The notes under the pieces: generated by a model
Seen by the model: only the letters and a program-made list of their open reading frames with translations
The model's database searches: none
Told to the model about the DNA's origin: nothing
From: Streptomyces lateritius
GTDB taxonomy: Bacteria > Actinomycetota > Actinomycetes > Streptomycetales > Streptomycetaceae
NCBI RefSeq assembly: GCF_014649715.1
Contig: NZ_BMTO01000011.1
Coordinates: 55,303-119,302, forward strand
Reading direction: 5' to 3'
Length of the DNA: 64,000 bases
Shown here: one piece after another, positions 42,953 to 50,708 of the stretch
Numbering within the stretch: position 1 is the stretch's first letter
Layout: the number at the start of each line of letters is the position of its first letter
Program-made: the position numbers and the translations under genes

Positions 42953-44287
42953 TTACGCGGACCGCAGGTAGTGGTCGAGGACGCGGACACCGAAGTGCAG
43001 GGCGTCGACGGGGACGCGCTCGTCGACGCCGTGGAAGAGCGCTCCGTAGTCCAGGTCCGGGGGCAGCTTCAGCGGGGAGAAGCCGTAGCCGGTGATGCCG
43101 AGCCGCGAGAACTGCTTGGCGTCGGTGCCGCCGGACATGGAGAAGGGGACGACGTGCCCGTCGGGGTCGAAGTGCTCGACGGCGGCACGGAGTTTGGCGA
43201 ACGTCGGCGAGTCGACCGGGGCCTGCAGCGGGACCTCGCGGTGGTGGAACTCCCACTCCACGTCCGGTCCGGTGAGCAGGTCCATCGTCTCGACGAACTC
43301 CTCCTCGCCGCCCGGCAGCATGCGGCCGTCGACGTACGCGACGGCATGGCCCGGGATGACGTTCACCTTGTAACCGGCTTCCATCATGGTCGGGTTGGCG
43401 CTGTTGCGTACGGTCGGCTCGACCAGGGCGGCGGCCGGGCCGAGCTTCTCCAGGAGCACGTCGGCGTCGAAGCCGTCCGCCGTCACATCGGTCTCGATGC
43501 CGTACAGCGCGGCCAGTTCGGTGAGGGCCGCCCGTACGGTCGGGGTGAGACGGACCGGCCAGGGGTGCGCGCCGATGCGGGCGACCGCCGCGGCGAGCCG
43601 GGTGACGGCGTTGGCGGTGTTCACCTTGGAGCCGTGCCCCGCCCTGCCGTGGGCGGTGAGCTTGACCCAGGCGGTGCCGCGCTCGCCTGCGGCGATCGGG
43701 TAGAGGGTCATGCCGGGGTGCGGGTGGAAGCTGAAGGCCCCCGATTCGCTGATGCCTTCGGTGCAGCCCTCGAAGAGGCTCGGGTGGTGGTCGGCGAGGA
43801 AGCCCGAGCCGTCCTCGGCGCTGGCCTCCTCGTCGGCGGTGTAGGCGAGGACGATGTCCCGGCGCGGCCGGATGCCCTGGCGGGCCCAGGAACGGACGAC
43901 GGCGAGCACCATCGCGTCCATGTTCTTCATGTCGACGGCGCCGCGCCCCCAGACGACTCCGTCGCGGACCTCGCCGGAGAAGGGGTGGAGGGACCAGTCG
44001 GCGGTCTCGGCCGGGACGACGTCCAGGTGGCCGTGGACGAGCAGGGCGTCGGCGGTGGGGTCGGTCCCCGCGATGCGGGCCACCACGTTGGTGCGACCCC
44101 GGGTCCGCTCGAGCAGCGCCGGTTCCAGCCCGGCGGCGGCCAGGCGTTCGGCGACGTACTCGGCCGCGGGGCGCTCGAAGCAGTCACCGCCGCCCTTGTT
44201 GGTGGTGTCGATCCGGATCAGCTCGGAGGTGAAGGTCACCACCTCGTCGAGCGCCGTGGCGTCTGGGCCATGGACCGGCTCAGCCAT
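42953..44287 (-). CDS. M20-family metallopeptidase
   Basis: This 444-residue protein has all M20/M28-type di-zinc ligands: HGHLDVVPA, RGAVDMKNMDAM with the bridging aspartate, TADEEAS with the catalytic and ligand glutamates, DGRMLPGG and a terminal FHGVDE. The lid domain lies between about 200 and 310 (LTAHGRAGHGSKVN). Relatives remove amino acids from dipeptides or deacylate amino acids. The ATG at 44287 has GGAGGAA 6 bases upstream, inside the M55 gene, and the two coding regions overlap by eight bases. Confidence 0.92.
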   Translation of the reverse strand: MAEPVHGPDATALDEVVTFTSELIRIDTTNKGGGDCFERPAAEYVAERLAAAGLEPALLERTRGRTNVVARIAGTDPTADALLVHGHLDVVPAETADWSLHPFSGEVRDGVVWGRGAVDMKNMDAMVLAVVRSWARQGIRPRRDIVLAYTADEEASAEDGSGFLADHHPSLFEGCTEGISESGAFSFHPHPGMTLYPIAAGERGTAWVKLTAHGRAGHGSKVNTANAVTRLAAAVARIGAHPWPVRLTPTVRAALTELAALYGIETDVTADGFDADVLLEKLGPAAALVEPTVRNSANPTMMEAGYKVNVIPGHAVAYVDGRMLPGGEEEFVETMDLLTGPDVEWEFHHREVPLQAPVDSPTFAKLRAAVEHFDPDGHVVPFSMSGGTDAKQFSRLGITGYGFSPLKLPPDLDYGALFHGVDERVPVDALHFGVRVLDHYLRSA

Positions 44288-45113
44288 ACTGTTCCTCCAC
44301 CGCTGCGGAGACGATCGTGGTGACCGCCTTGAACGTGCGAATGCCCTCGTACATCGTCTCGCTGGTGTACGCGACCCGGCGTTCACCGCTGCGCGCCACC
44401 CCGGGCACCACCGTCGCGGCGGCCGCCAGGTGCTCGGCGTCGAACTCCAGCTCCACCGTGAACGGCCCGCCCCGCACCGGCTCGTGCCGTACGGCGAGGG
44501 CCGCCGCCGCCCTCGCCGCGTCCCGGATCTCGGCCGCCGTACGACGCGGGGTCCGGCAGACCGCCGCGTACCGCGAGACGTGGTCCTTCACCGCGACCTT
44601 GCGCGCCTCGGGCGCGTAACCGAGGGCGTCCTCGCAGGTCAGATCGTCACCGGTGACCAGCACCACCGGCACGCCGTACTCCGCGACCACATGGGCGTTG
44701 AGCAGCCCCTCGCTCGCGCGCTCCCCGTTGAGCCAGACACCGGTGATGGAGTTGGCGAGGTAGGTGTGCGCGAGCACCCCCTCGGCCCCGGCACCGGTGT
44801 GGTACCCGACGAAGGCGATGCCGTCGACGTCGCCGTGCTGCACGCCCTCGACCATGGAGAGCGACTTGTGACGCCCGGTCAGCATCTCGGCCCGCTCGTC
44901 GAGCTGTTCGAGCAGCAGGTTCCGCATGGTCCAGTGCGCCTCGTTGATCAGCACGTCGTCGGCGCCGCCTTCGAAGAACCCGAGGACGGCCGCATTCACG
45001 TCCGAGGTGAACATGGACCTGCACCGCTCCCACTGCGGAGTCCCGGGCAGCACGTCGGCGGGCCAGGTGACGCCGGTGGCGCCTTCCATGTCGGCGCTGA
45101 TCAGGATCTTCAC
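44280..45113 (-). CDS. M55-family D-aminopeptidase (DppA-like)
   Basis: The 277-residue product begins MKILISADMEGATGVTWPAD, the hallmark of M55 zinc D-aminopeptidases, and continues with SDVNAAVLGFFEGGADDVLI, INEAHWTMRNLL and FVGYHTGAGAEGVLAHT, which contain the remaining metal and active-site residues. DppA-type enzymes hydrolyse D-Ala-D-Ala and related peptides in a decameric barrel. It starts at a GTG overlapping the stop of a 27-codon ORF (GTGA) and is the first enzyme of the peptidase operon. Confidence 0.92.
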   Translation of the reverse strand: MKILISADMEGATGVTWPADVLPGTPQWERCRSMFTSDVNAAVLGFFEGGADDVLINEAHWTMRNLLLEQLDERAEMLTGRHKSLSMVEGVQHGDVDGIAFVGYHTGAGAEGVLAHTYLANSITGVWLNGERASEGLLNAHVVAEYGVPVVLVTGDDLTCEDALGYAPEARKVAVKDHVSRYAAVCRTPRRTAAEIRDAARAAAALAVRHEPVRGGPFTVELEFDAEHLAAAATVVPGVARSGERRVAYTSETMYEGIRTFKAVTTIVSAAVEEQYG

Positions 45114-45193
45114 GGCTCTCCCAGTTCCCCGAGGTCGGTCGGGCCTTCTGGGCAGAGCCGCTCGAAGGCACCGGCCAGAGCATCCTTGCTCAT
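45110..45193 (-). CDS. 27-residue ORF coupled to the M55 peptidase
   Basis: An ATG at 45193 behind an AAGGGG with 7-base spacing opens a 27-codon frame (MSKDALAGAFERLCPEGPTD and a Glu/Gly-rich end) whose TGA overlaps the GTG of the M55 gene. The ribosome-binding site is good and the peptide is hydrophilic with one Cys and one Leu-rich helix. It may be a real microprotein or a translational leader. I know no homologue. Confidence 0.5.
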   Translation of the reverse strand: MSKDALAGAFERLCPEGPTDLGELGEP

Positions 45194-45207
45194 GGGCCGC
45201 CCCTTGT

Positions 45208-45256
45208 CACCGGTGGACACGTCCTCACCGGGACGGCGAGGACGTGTCCACCGGTG
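45208..45256. terminator. 19-bp perfect inverted repeat ahead of the peptidase operon
   Basis: Arms 45208-45226 and 45238-45256 are exact complements around an 11-base loop. The hairpin begins 13 bases after the stop of the broken fragment at 45270 and ends 14 bases before the ATG of the 27-codon ORF, touching its ribosome-binding site. It can be the terminator of the upstream gene, a leader hairpin or an operator of the operon. Confidence 0.6.
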
Positions 45257-45269
45257 GTCCGGCGTTCCG

Positions 45270-45600
45270 TCAGTCCTCGTCGCCGAGCCGCAGGTCGCAT
45301 TCGGTGCGGCCGCCGCCCGCGAGCCGGAGGACGGTAGCGACCGGGGGTAGCCGGCCGCGATCACCGTGTACCCGCCCGAGGACGGGTCCACGAAGCGGAA
45401 GGTGCCGTCCGGTCCCGTCGTCAGCGTGTCGACGACGTGGCCCGCCGCGTCGAGAAGGGTGACCCGGGCGTCCTCGACCGGGCGGCCGCCGCCGGCGCGG
45501 ACCGTCCCGCGCAGCACGACGCCGCCTGTGCGTCCGATGTCCTGCCGGGTTTCGCGGGAGGAGTGGACGCTCAACGAGCCGGACCCTGTGGGGGTCGAAG
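45270..45600 (-). pseudogene. Frameshifted C-terminal carboxypeptidase-regulatory-like domain
   Basis: On the minus strand VVLRGTVRAGGGRPVEDARV, TLLDAAGHVVDTL and GTFRFVDPSSGGYTVIAAGY form a transthyretin-like carboxypeptidase regulatory domain. After GY the frame must shift by one base, in a run of five C where six are needed, to reach VATVLRLAGGGRTECDLRLG and the stop at 45270. The N-terminal part of the parent protein, which I would expect to be an MFS-type or surface protein, is missing. The next 350 bases upstream hold no recognisable coding sequence. Confidence 0.6.
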
Positions 45601-45855
45601 CGCCGGGTCCGTGGCGGGCGGCGGTTCGTGGCCGGAGGGCGGGTCGCCCGCGACGAGCGGCACGTCGTCCTTCGCCGGCGTGATCGCACCCCCGTGCCGC
45701 TCCCCTCGTCACGGCGTCGGCACCGCGCCGTTCTTCGCATCGGGTGCGAAGCGGGAACAAGTCGGGCGGCGCGGAGCGCCGATGGCGCGCCAGGTCGCGA
45801 ACGCCCCGTGCCGGGTGTGCCGGGTGGCGCTTGGCGCGCTCATCATCCGCGTTTG

Positions 45856-45895
45856 CGAGAGCGCCCGCGCCCCCTCGGCGCGCGGGGCGCTCTCG
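45856..45895 (-). terminator. Hairpin downstream of the SRPBCC gene
   Basis: Outer arms of 11 bases at 45856-45866 and 45885-45895 pair perfectly, with an inner GCGCC/GGCGC stem. The hairpin lies 52 bases beyond the stop of the minus-strand SRPBCC gene. No T-run follows. Confidence 0.5.
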
Positions 45896-45947
45896 TGGGG
45901 GTCGCGGGGAAACCACTCGAATCGGTGAGCGGGGCTCACCGGGGAGG

Positions 45948-46391
45948 TTACTTCTCGACCTCGGCGGCCAGGTTGGCGAGGAGGGCGTCGTAGATGCGGC
46001 CGAGACCCTTGGGCGCGAAGGTCTTCTCGAAGAAGCCGCCGATGCCGCCGGCGCCGTTCCAGACGGTGCTGACGACAGCCCTGGACTTCCCCTCGCCGGC
46101 GGGCGTGACGGTCCAGGTGGTGACCATCGAGGAGTTGCGGTCCTTCTCGACGAGTTCACCGTCGGTGGGCTCGGTGACCTCCAGGAGGCAGTCGCGGACG
46201 CGCTTGCTGGTGGCCTGGAGCTTCCAGTGGACGAGGGTGCCCTCGCCGTCGCCACCCTCGCGCACCTCGTACTCGCTGAAGTGCTCCGGCAGCAGCTTCG
46301 CGCGGGTGCCGCTGTAGTCGGCCAGAGCGTCGAACACCGTCTCCGCGTCCGCCGCGATGATCCGCTCCGTCGTGGCCTCGACCTGCGCCAT
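45948..46391 (-). CDS. SRPBCC (START/polyketide cyclase-like) protein
   Basis: The 147-residue product has the SRPBCC helix-grip pattern: VEATTERIIAADAETVFDAL at the start, RDCLLEVTEPTDGELV in the central strands, SRAVVSTVWNGAGGIGGFFE and a long C-terminal helix IYDALLANLAAEV. It is a small hydrophobic-ligand-binding protein; the ligand is unknown. The ATG at 46391 follows GGAGGAAG. It is divergent from the radical-SAM gene with the LexA-type box in between. Confidence 0.85.
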   Translation of the reverse strand: MAQVEATTERIIAADAETVFDALADYSGTRAKLLPEHFSEYEVREGGDGEGTLVHWKLQATSKRVRDCLLEVTEPTDGELVEKDRNSSMVTTWTVTPAGEGKSRAVVSTVWNGAGGIGGFFEKTFAPKGLGRIYDALLANLAAEVEK

Positions 46392-46481
46392 GGCACTTCC
46401 TCCAGCTTGGTTCCTCGGGGGTGTGGGACCAGCCAACCATCTGGGCCCGGCCCTCCCAAATCCGGGTCGCAGCGATCAAGG

Positions 46482-46499
46482 GAACATGTGTTCTATTCT
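46482..46499 (+). promoter_or_regulatory. LexA-type (SOS) box and -10 element of the radical-SAM gene
   Basis: GAACATGTGTTC (46482-46493) is a perfect GAAC-N4-GTTC palindrome, the actinobacterial/Bacillus LexA core. It is directly followed by TATTCT (46494-46499), a good -10, 43 bases upstream of the ATG. A repressor bound here would cover the promoter spacer. Confidence 0.7.
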
Positions 46500-46541
46500 G
46501 TCGACACGGCTCAGGCCACCGCAGCCACCGAGGAGGCGTCC

Positions 46542-47567
46542 ATGCGCTGGGACCATCTGGGCGACGACCCCGTCGCCCCCGCAGACACCGCCCTGTTCGG
46601 TACGGACGCGGTCACCACCCGGACCTTCGACACCCCGGAGTTCCGCGGGATCACCTTCCACGAGGTGCGGGCGCGGTCCATCGTGAACCGGGTGCCGGGC
46701 GCCTCGCGCATGCCGTTCGAATGGACGGTCAATCCGTACCGCGGCTGCACGCACGCGTGCGTCTACTGCTTCGCCCGCAAGACCCACGGCTATCTGGACC
46801 TCGACACCGGCCTCGGCTTCGACTCCCAGATCGTCGTGAAGATCAACGCCCCGGAGCTGCTGCGTGGACACCTCGCCTCCCGCCGCTGGCAGGGCGCGCA
46901 CATCGCCATGGGGACCAACGTCGACTGCTACCAGCGCGCCGAGGGCCGCTACCAACTGATGCCGGGGATCATCTCCGCGCTGAGCGACCACGCCAACCCC
47001 TTCTCCATCCTCACGAAGGGCACCCTGATCCTCCGGGACCTGGACCTGCTCGTACGGGCGGCCGAGCTGACCGAGGTCGGCATCTCCGTCTCCGTCGGTT
47101 TCACCGACCAGGAGCTGTGGCGCACGCTCGAGCCGGGCACGCCCTCCCCCCAGCGCCGCCTGGACGTCGTCAGGACACTCGGCGAGCACGGCATCGGGTG
47201 CGGGGTGCTGATGGCCCCGGTCGTCCCGTTCCTCGGCGACCGGCCCGAGCAGCTGCGCGAGACGGTCCGCGCCGTCGCCGAGGCGGGGGCGACCTCCGTG
47301 ACCCCGCTCGTACTGCATCTGCGGCCCGGCGCGCGGGAGTGGTTCATGGCCTGGTTGCGGCGGCACCACCCGCAGCTGGTGGGGCGGTACGAGCGGATGT
47401 ACGCGGACGGGGCGTACGCGCCGACCTGGTACCAGCGCCGGATCACCCGTCAGGTGCACGAGCTGGCGGCCGAGTTCGGGATCGGGCCCGGCCGGCGGGG
47501 AGCGGGCCGGACACCCGTACCGGAAGGGCCCGCGCAACCCGAGCCGACCCAGCTCACCCTCCTCTGA
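46542..47567 (+). CDS. Rv2578c-family radical SAM protein
   Basis: The 341-residue protein contains the iron-sulfur motif CTHACVYCFAR (cysteines near residues 69, 73 and 76) in the NPYRGCTHAC context typical of the SplB-related/Rv2578c group, followed by the TIM-barrel features AMGTNVDCYQ, FSILTKGTLILRD and ISVSVGFTDQ. Spore-photoproduct lyase and its relatives repair DNA lesions. With the LexA-type box upstream, a role in DNA damage response is a fair inference. The ATG follows AGGAGG. The C-terminal tail from about 310 is Pro/Gly-rich. Confidence 0.9.
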   Translation: MRWDHLGDDPVAPADTALFGTDAVTTRTFDTPEFRGITFHEVRARSIVNRVPGASRMPFEWTVNPYRGCTHACVYCFARKTHGYLDLDTGLGFDSQIVVKINAPELLRGHLASRRWQGAHIAMGTNVDCYQRAEGRYQLMPGIISALSDHANPFSILTKGTLILRDLDLLVRAAELTEVGISVSVGFTDQELWRTLEPGTPSPQRRLDVVRTLGEHGIGCGVLMAPVVPFLGDRPEQLRETVRAVAEAGATSVTPLVLHLRPGAREWFMAWLRRHHPQLVGRYERMYADGAYAPTWYQRRITRQVHELAAEFGIGPGRRGAGRTPVPEGPAQPEPTQLTLL

Positions 47568-47626
47568 TCGGGTGAGCTCTCGGCGGAACGCGTCCTTCCG
47601 CACGGTCTTGCGGGCACGGACGCCCT

Positions 47627-49204
47627 ATGAACCCACGCGCAGGAACGCTGATCGCCACTGGGGCCCTGATCGCCGGGACGGTCACCGTCCTGCCCGCGTC
47701 CGCCGAGCCCCGCCCCGAACCGACCGCCCGCCCGATCGCCCCGCTCGTCTGGACGGGCTGCGCCACACCGGCGTATCCGAAGCTCCAGTGCGCCACGCTC
47801 CAGGTGCCGCTGAACCACGACGATCCGGCCGGCCGGTCGATCACGCTCGCGCTGACCCGGGTCGCCCACACGGCGAAGGAGTCGCAGGGACCGCTGCTCG
47901 TCAACCCGGGCGGGCCGGGCGGCAGCGGGCGGCTGATGGCCGGGTTCGTGGCCGGCGCGCTGCCCGCCAGGGTGGCGGCGCGGTACGACGTGATCGGCTT
48001 CGACCCGCGGGGCGTGGGCAGGAGCGAGCCCGCCCTCGACTGCAGACCCGGCCACTTCGACCCGGTGCGGCACGACTCGGTGCCGAGCGGCGCGGAGGGC
48101 GAGCGCCGGGGCGTCGAGCGGGCGCGGGCCTTCGCGGAGGCGTGCGGAAAGAAGCACGGCGACGTCCTGCCGTACATCGACACGGTCAGCGCGGCCCGTG
48201 ACATGGACGCGATCCGCGCGGCGCTCGGCGCGCCCCGGCTGAACTACCTGGGGTACTCCTACGGCACCTACCTCGGCGCCGTGTACGCCCGGCTGCACCC
48301 GGAGCGGGTCGGCCGGTTCGCCCTCGACTCCGTGGTCAATCCGCAGGGCGTCTGGTACGAGGACAACATCGCGCAGGACTACGCGTTCGACACCCGGCAC
48401 AAGGACTTCATGGCGTGGGTGGCCCGCCAGGACGCGACGTACCGGCTGGGCACGGACCCGGCCGAGGTCGAGGCCGCGTGGTACCGGATGCGGGACGCGG
48501 TGCGCGAGAGCCCGGCCGGCGGGAAGGTCGGCCCCGGCGAGCTGGAGGACACCTTCCTGCCGGGCGGGTACTACGACGGGTACTGGCCGAAGCTGGCCGC
48601 GGCGTTCGCGGCGTACGTCAACGACAAGGACCCGGCGCCGCTGACGAAGGCGTACGAGGACCACGCGGCGGCCGACGCCGTGGCCGACAACAGCTACTCG
48701 GTCTACACGAGCGTGCAGTGCCGGGACGCGAACTGGCCGCGGGACTGGAACGTCTGGCGCAAGGACAACTGGGACGTACACGCCAAGGCGCCCTTCTCCA
48801 CCTGGAACAACGCCTGGTACAACGCTCCCTGCGCGTTCTGGCCGGTGGACTCGCTCACCCCGCCCGACGTCACGAACGACAAGGTGCCGCCGGTGCTCAT
48901 CGTCCAGGCGACGGACGACGCGGCGACCCCGTACGAAGGGGGCGTGGCGCTGCACCGGATGGTGCGCGGCTCCAGCCTCGTGGTCGAGGAGGGCGGTGGC
49001 AACCACGGCGTGACGCTGAGCGGCAACGACTGTCTGGACGAGCACCTGACGGCCTATCTCGACACGGGGGTCGTGCCGCGCGGTGACGGCACCTCGGAGG
49101 CGGACGCGGTCTGCGCGGCGCTCCCGGAGCCGAAGCCGGTGGCGCCGCCGAAGGCCCGCACCGGCGCCGCGGTGCTGCACGGCCTGCTGGGCCAGGGCGG
49201 CTGA
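47627..49204 (+). CDS. Secreted alpha/beta-hydrolase (S33, tripeptidyl-aminopeptidase-like)
   Basis: This 525-residue protein has a signal peptide (residues 1-26, ending PASAEP), the oxyanion-hole motif LLVNPGGPGGSG, DVIGFDPRGVGRSEPALDC and the nucleophile NYLGYSYGTYLGAVYA. The C-terminal Tap-like domain carries the aspartate in IVQATDDAATPYEGG and the histidine in GGGNHGVTLSG. Streptomyces Tap/SlpD/SlpE peptidases of this kind remove tripeptides from extracellular proteins or propeptides. It starts 60 bases after the radical-SAM gene, but no ribosome-binding site is obvious. Confidence 0.9.
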   Translation: MNPRAGTLIATGALIAGTVTVLPASAEPRPEPTARPIAPLVWTGCATPAYPKLQCATLQVPLNHDDPAGRSITLALTRVAHTAKESQGPLLVNPGGPGGSGRLMAGFVAGALPARVAARYDVIGFDPRGVGRSEPALDCRPGHFDPVRHDSVPSGAEGERRGVERARAFAEACGKKHGDVLPYIDTVSAARDMDAIRAALGAPRLNYLGYSYGTYLGAVYARLHPERVGRFALDSVVNPQGVWYEDNIAQDYAFDTRHKDFMAWVARQDATYRLGTDPAEVEAAWYRMRDAVRESPAGGKVGPGELEDTFLPGGYYDGYWPKLAAAFAAYVNDKDPAPLTKAYEDHAAADAVADNSYSVYTSVQCRDANWPRDWNVWRKDNWDVHAKAPFSTWNNAWYNAPCAFWPVDSLTPPDVTNDKVPPVLIVQATDDAATPYEGGVALHRMVRGSSLVVEEGGGNHGVTLSGNDCLDEHLTAYLDTGVVPRGDGTSEADAVCAALPEPKPVAPPKARTGAAVLHGLLGQGG

Positions 49205-49302
49205 GGGGGCGGGCCGGCCGCGGGCGGCGGGCGACTGAGGGGTGGGCGGCTGAGGGGTGGGTGCCGACCGCGTTGTCAGTGGCGTACGGGAGGATGTCGG
49301 GC

Positions 49303-49710
49303 ATGAGTACGCATCTCACCCACCTGTCCGCACCCGAAGGGGTCGCCCCGAGCCCCCAGTACAGCCACGTCGTCTGGGGCACGGGCCGGTTCGTCGCGAT
49401 ATCCGGTCAGTGCTCCCTCGACGCCTCGGGCGCGGTCGTGGGTGAGGGCGATCCCGGGATGCAGGCCCGTCAGATCTTCTGGAACCTGCGCCGCTGCCTG
49501 GCCGCGGCGGGCGCCGGTTTCGGGGACGTGGTGAAGCTGACGTACTTCGTCACCGACGTCGCGCACCTCCCGGCGGTGCGGGAGGCCCGGGACGAGGCCT
49601 TCGGCTCGGCTCCGCTCCCGGCGAGCTCGGCCGTGCAGGTCTCGGCGCTGGTCCGCCCGGAGCTGCTGCTCGAGATCGAGGCGTACGCACTCGTCCCGGA
49701 GGCTTCCTGA
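49303..49710 (+). CDS. RidA-family protein, non-canonical
   Basis: The 135-residue YjgF/YER057c/UK114-fold protein keeps FVAISGQCSLDASG, ARQIFWNLRRCLAAAGAGF and VVKLTYFVTDV. Where RidA has the catalytic arginine (P-A-R-S/T-x-V), this protein reads PASSAVQVSALV. Without that arginine it should not hydrolyse enamine/imine intermediates like canonical RidA and belongs with the Rid1-7-type divergent members. GGGAGG 9 bases upstream supports the ATG at 49303 over one at 49294. It stands alone. Confidence 0.85.
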   Translation: MSTHLTHLSAPEGVAPSPQYSHVVWGTGRFVAISGQCSLDASGAVVGEGDPGMQARQIFWNLRRCLAAAGAGFGDVVKLTYFVTDVAHLPAVREARDEAFGSAPLPASSAVQVSALVRPELLLEIEAYALVPEAS

Positions 49711-49790
49711 GGGGTGGCTTGTGGATCTCGCCGGACTCGCGCCGCCTGGCACGCACGCTCACTGATCCGGCCTGAGCCACAAGACACCGC

Positions 49791-50417
49791 CTAGCCAGAC
49801 CGCCCCGCCGTCGGGCCCTGGAGCCGGGCGAGGGCCTGAGCGGCCGCCTCGCCGAGGCGGGGGTGGGGCAGGGCGGCCTCCAGGGCCGGCCGGGCGCGCG
49901 GGTCGCCGAGCGCGCCGAGGCCCTCCACGCAGGCCAGGCCGACCCGCCAGTGCGGGTCGGTGCGCGCGAGGCGCCGTTCGAGGACGGTGATCAGCGCGGG
50001 CACGGACTCGGGCGCGCGCAGGTCGGCAAGAAGCCGAACCGGCAACAGGGCGTATCCGACGCGGAGTTCGTTGGTGGCGAGTGCGGCGGCGGCCCGCGCG
50101 GTGCGGGGGTCGCCGAGCCGCAGGAGCGCGTAGGCGGCGGAGACGCAGCGCTCCGGGTCACGGTGGTTGAGGAGCAGGACCAGGGTCTCGAAGGCGCGGG
50201 GGTCACCGGCGAGGCCGAGCCGGAAGGCGGCGATCTCGCGCGCCCAGAGGGGCTGCCCGGGGGCGGCCAGCACGCGGACGAACTCCTCGGGGGCGTCGGC
50301 GACGACGAGTTCTTCGAGTTCCCGGATGGATTTCCGATCGGCTTCCGAGTCGTTTTGGATCTCGTCCCGCAATCGATCGATCATCGAGCAGAATTCAGGG
50401 TTCTGAGCGATATCCAT
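49791..50417 (-). CDS. HEAT-repeat protein
   Basis: The 208-residue protein is built of HEAT-like helical pairs: WAREIAAFRLGLAGDPRAFE, RCVSAAYALLRLGDPRTARA, LRAPESVPALITVLERRLA, RVGLACVEGLGALGDPRARP and LGEAAAQALARLQG. The acidic N-terminus (IQNDSEADRKSIRELEELVV) precedes them. Such short repeat proteins are binding scaffolds; no partner is apparent. The ATG at 50417 was chosen from the start of the protein-like region. It is divergent from the 3-hydroxyacyl-CoA dehydrogenase gene, about 290 bases apart. Confidence 0.82.
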   Translation of the reverse strand: MDIAQNPEFCSMIDRLRDEIQNDSEADRKSIRELEELVVADAPEEFVRVLAAPGQPLWAREIAAFRLGLAGDPRAFETLVLLLNHRDPERCVSAAYALLRLGDPRTARAAAALATNELRVGYALLPVRLLADLRAPESVPALITVLERRLARTDPHWRVGLACVEGLGALGDPRARPALEAALPHPRLGEAAAQALARLQGPTAGRSG

Positions 50418-50708
50418 GGCGGTCAGCGTATCCGCGATCCAGATCACATTTTCCGAACTCCCCGGGACTGGCGCGCTCGTTACCCGCCGGTTAATCTCAG
50501 GTGAGCGGGTCACCCCCGCACCCTCGCGACAACCAGGTGACGCAGTTGTCGTGAGACCGAGTTTGTCGGTTCGGCAGTTTTCGGCGTGGCTCCGGGACAG
50601 AGTCCGCCGCACCTTTTCCCGCGCGTTCTCTCGCGCCCCGCGGGCGATCCCTGATCGCGCCCGTATCGCCGCCTTCAGTCGTCACTCTTCCCTCCCTGGA
50701 GTCCCCTG

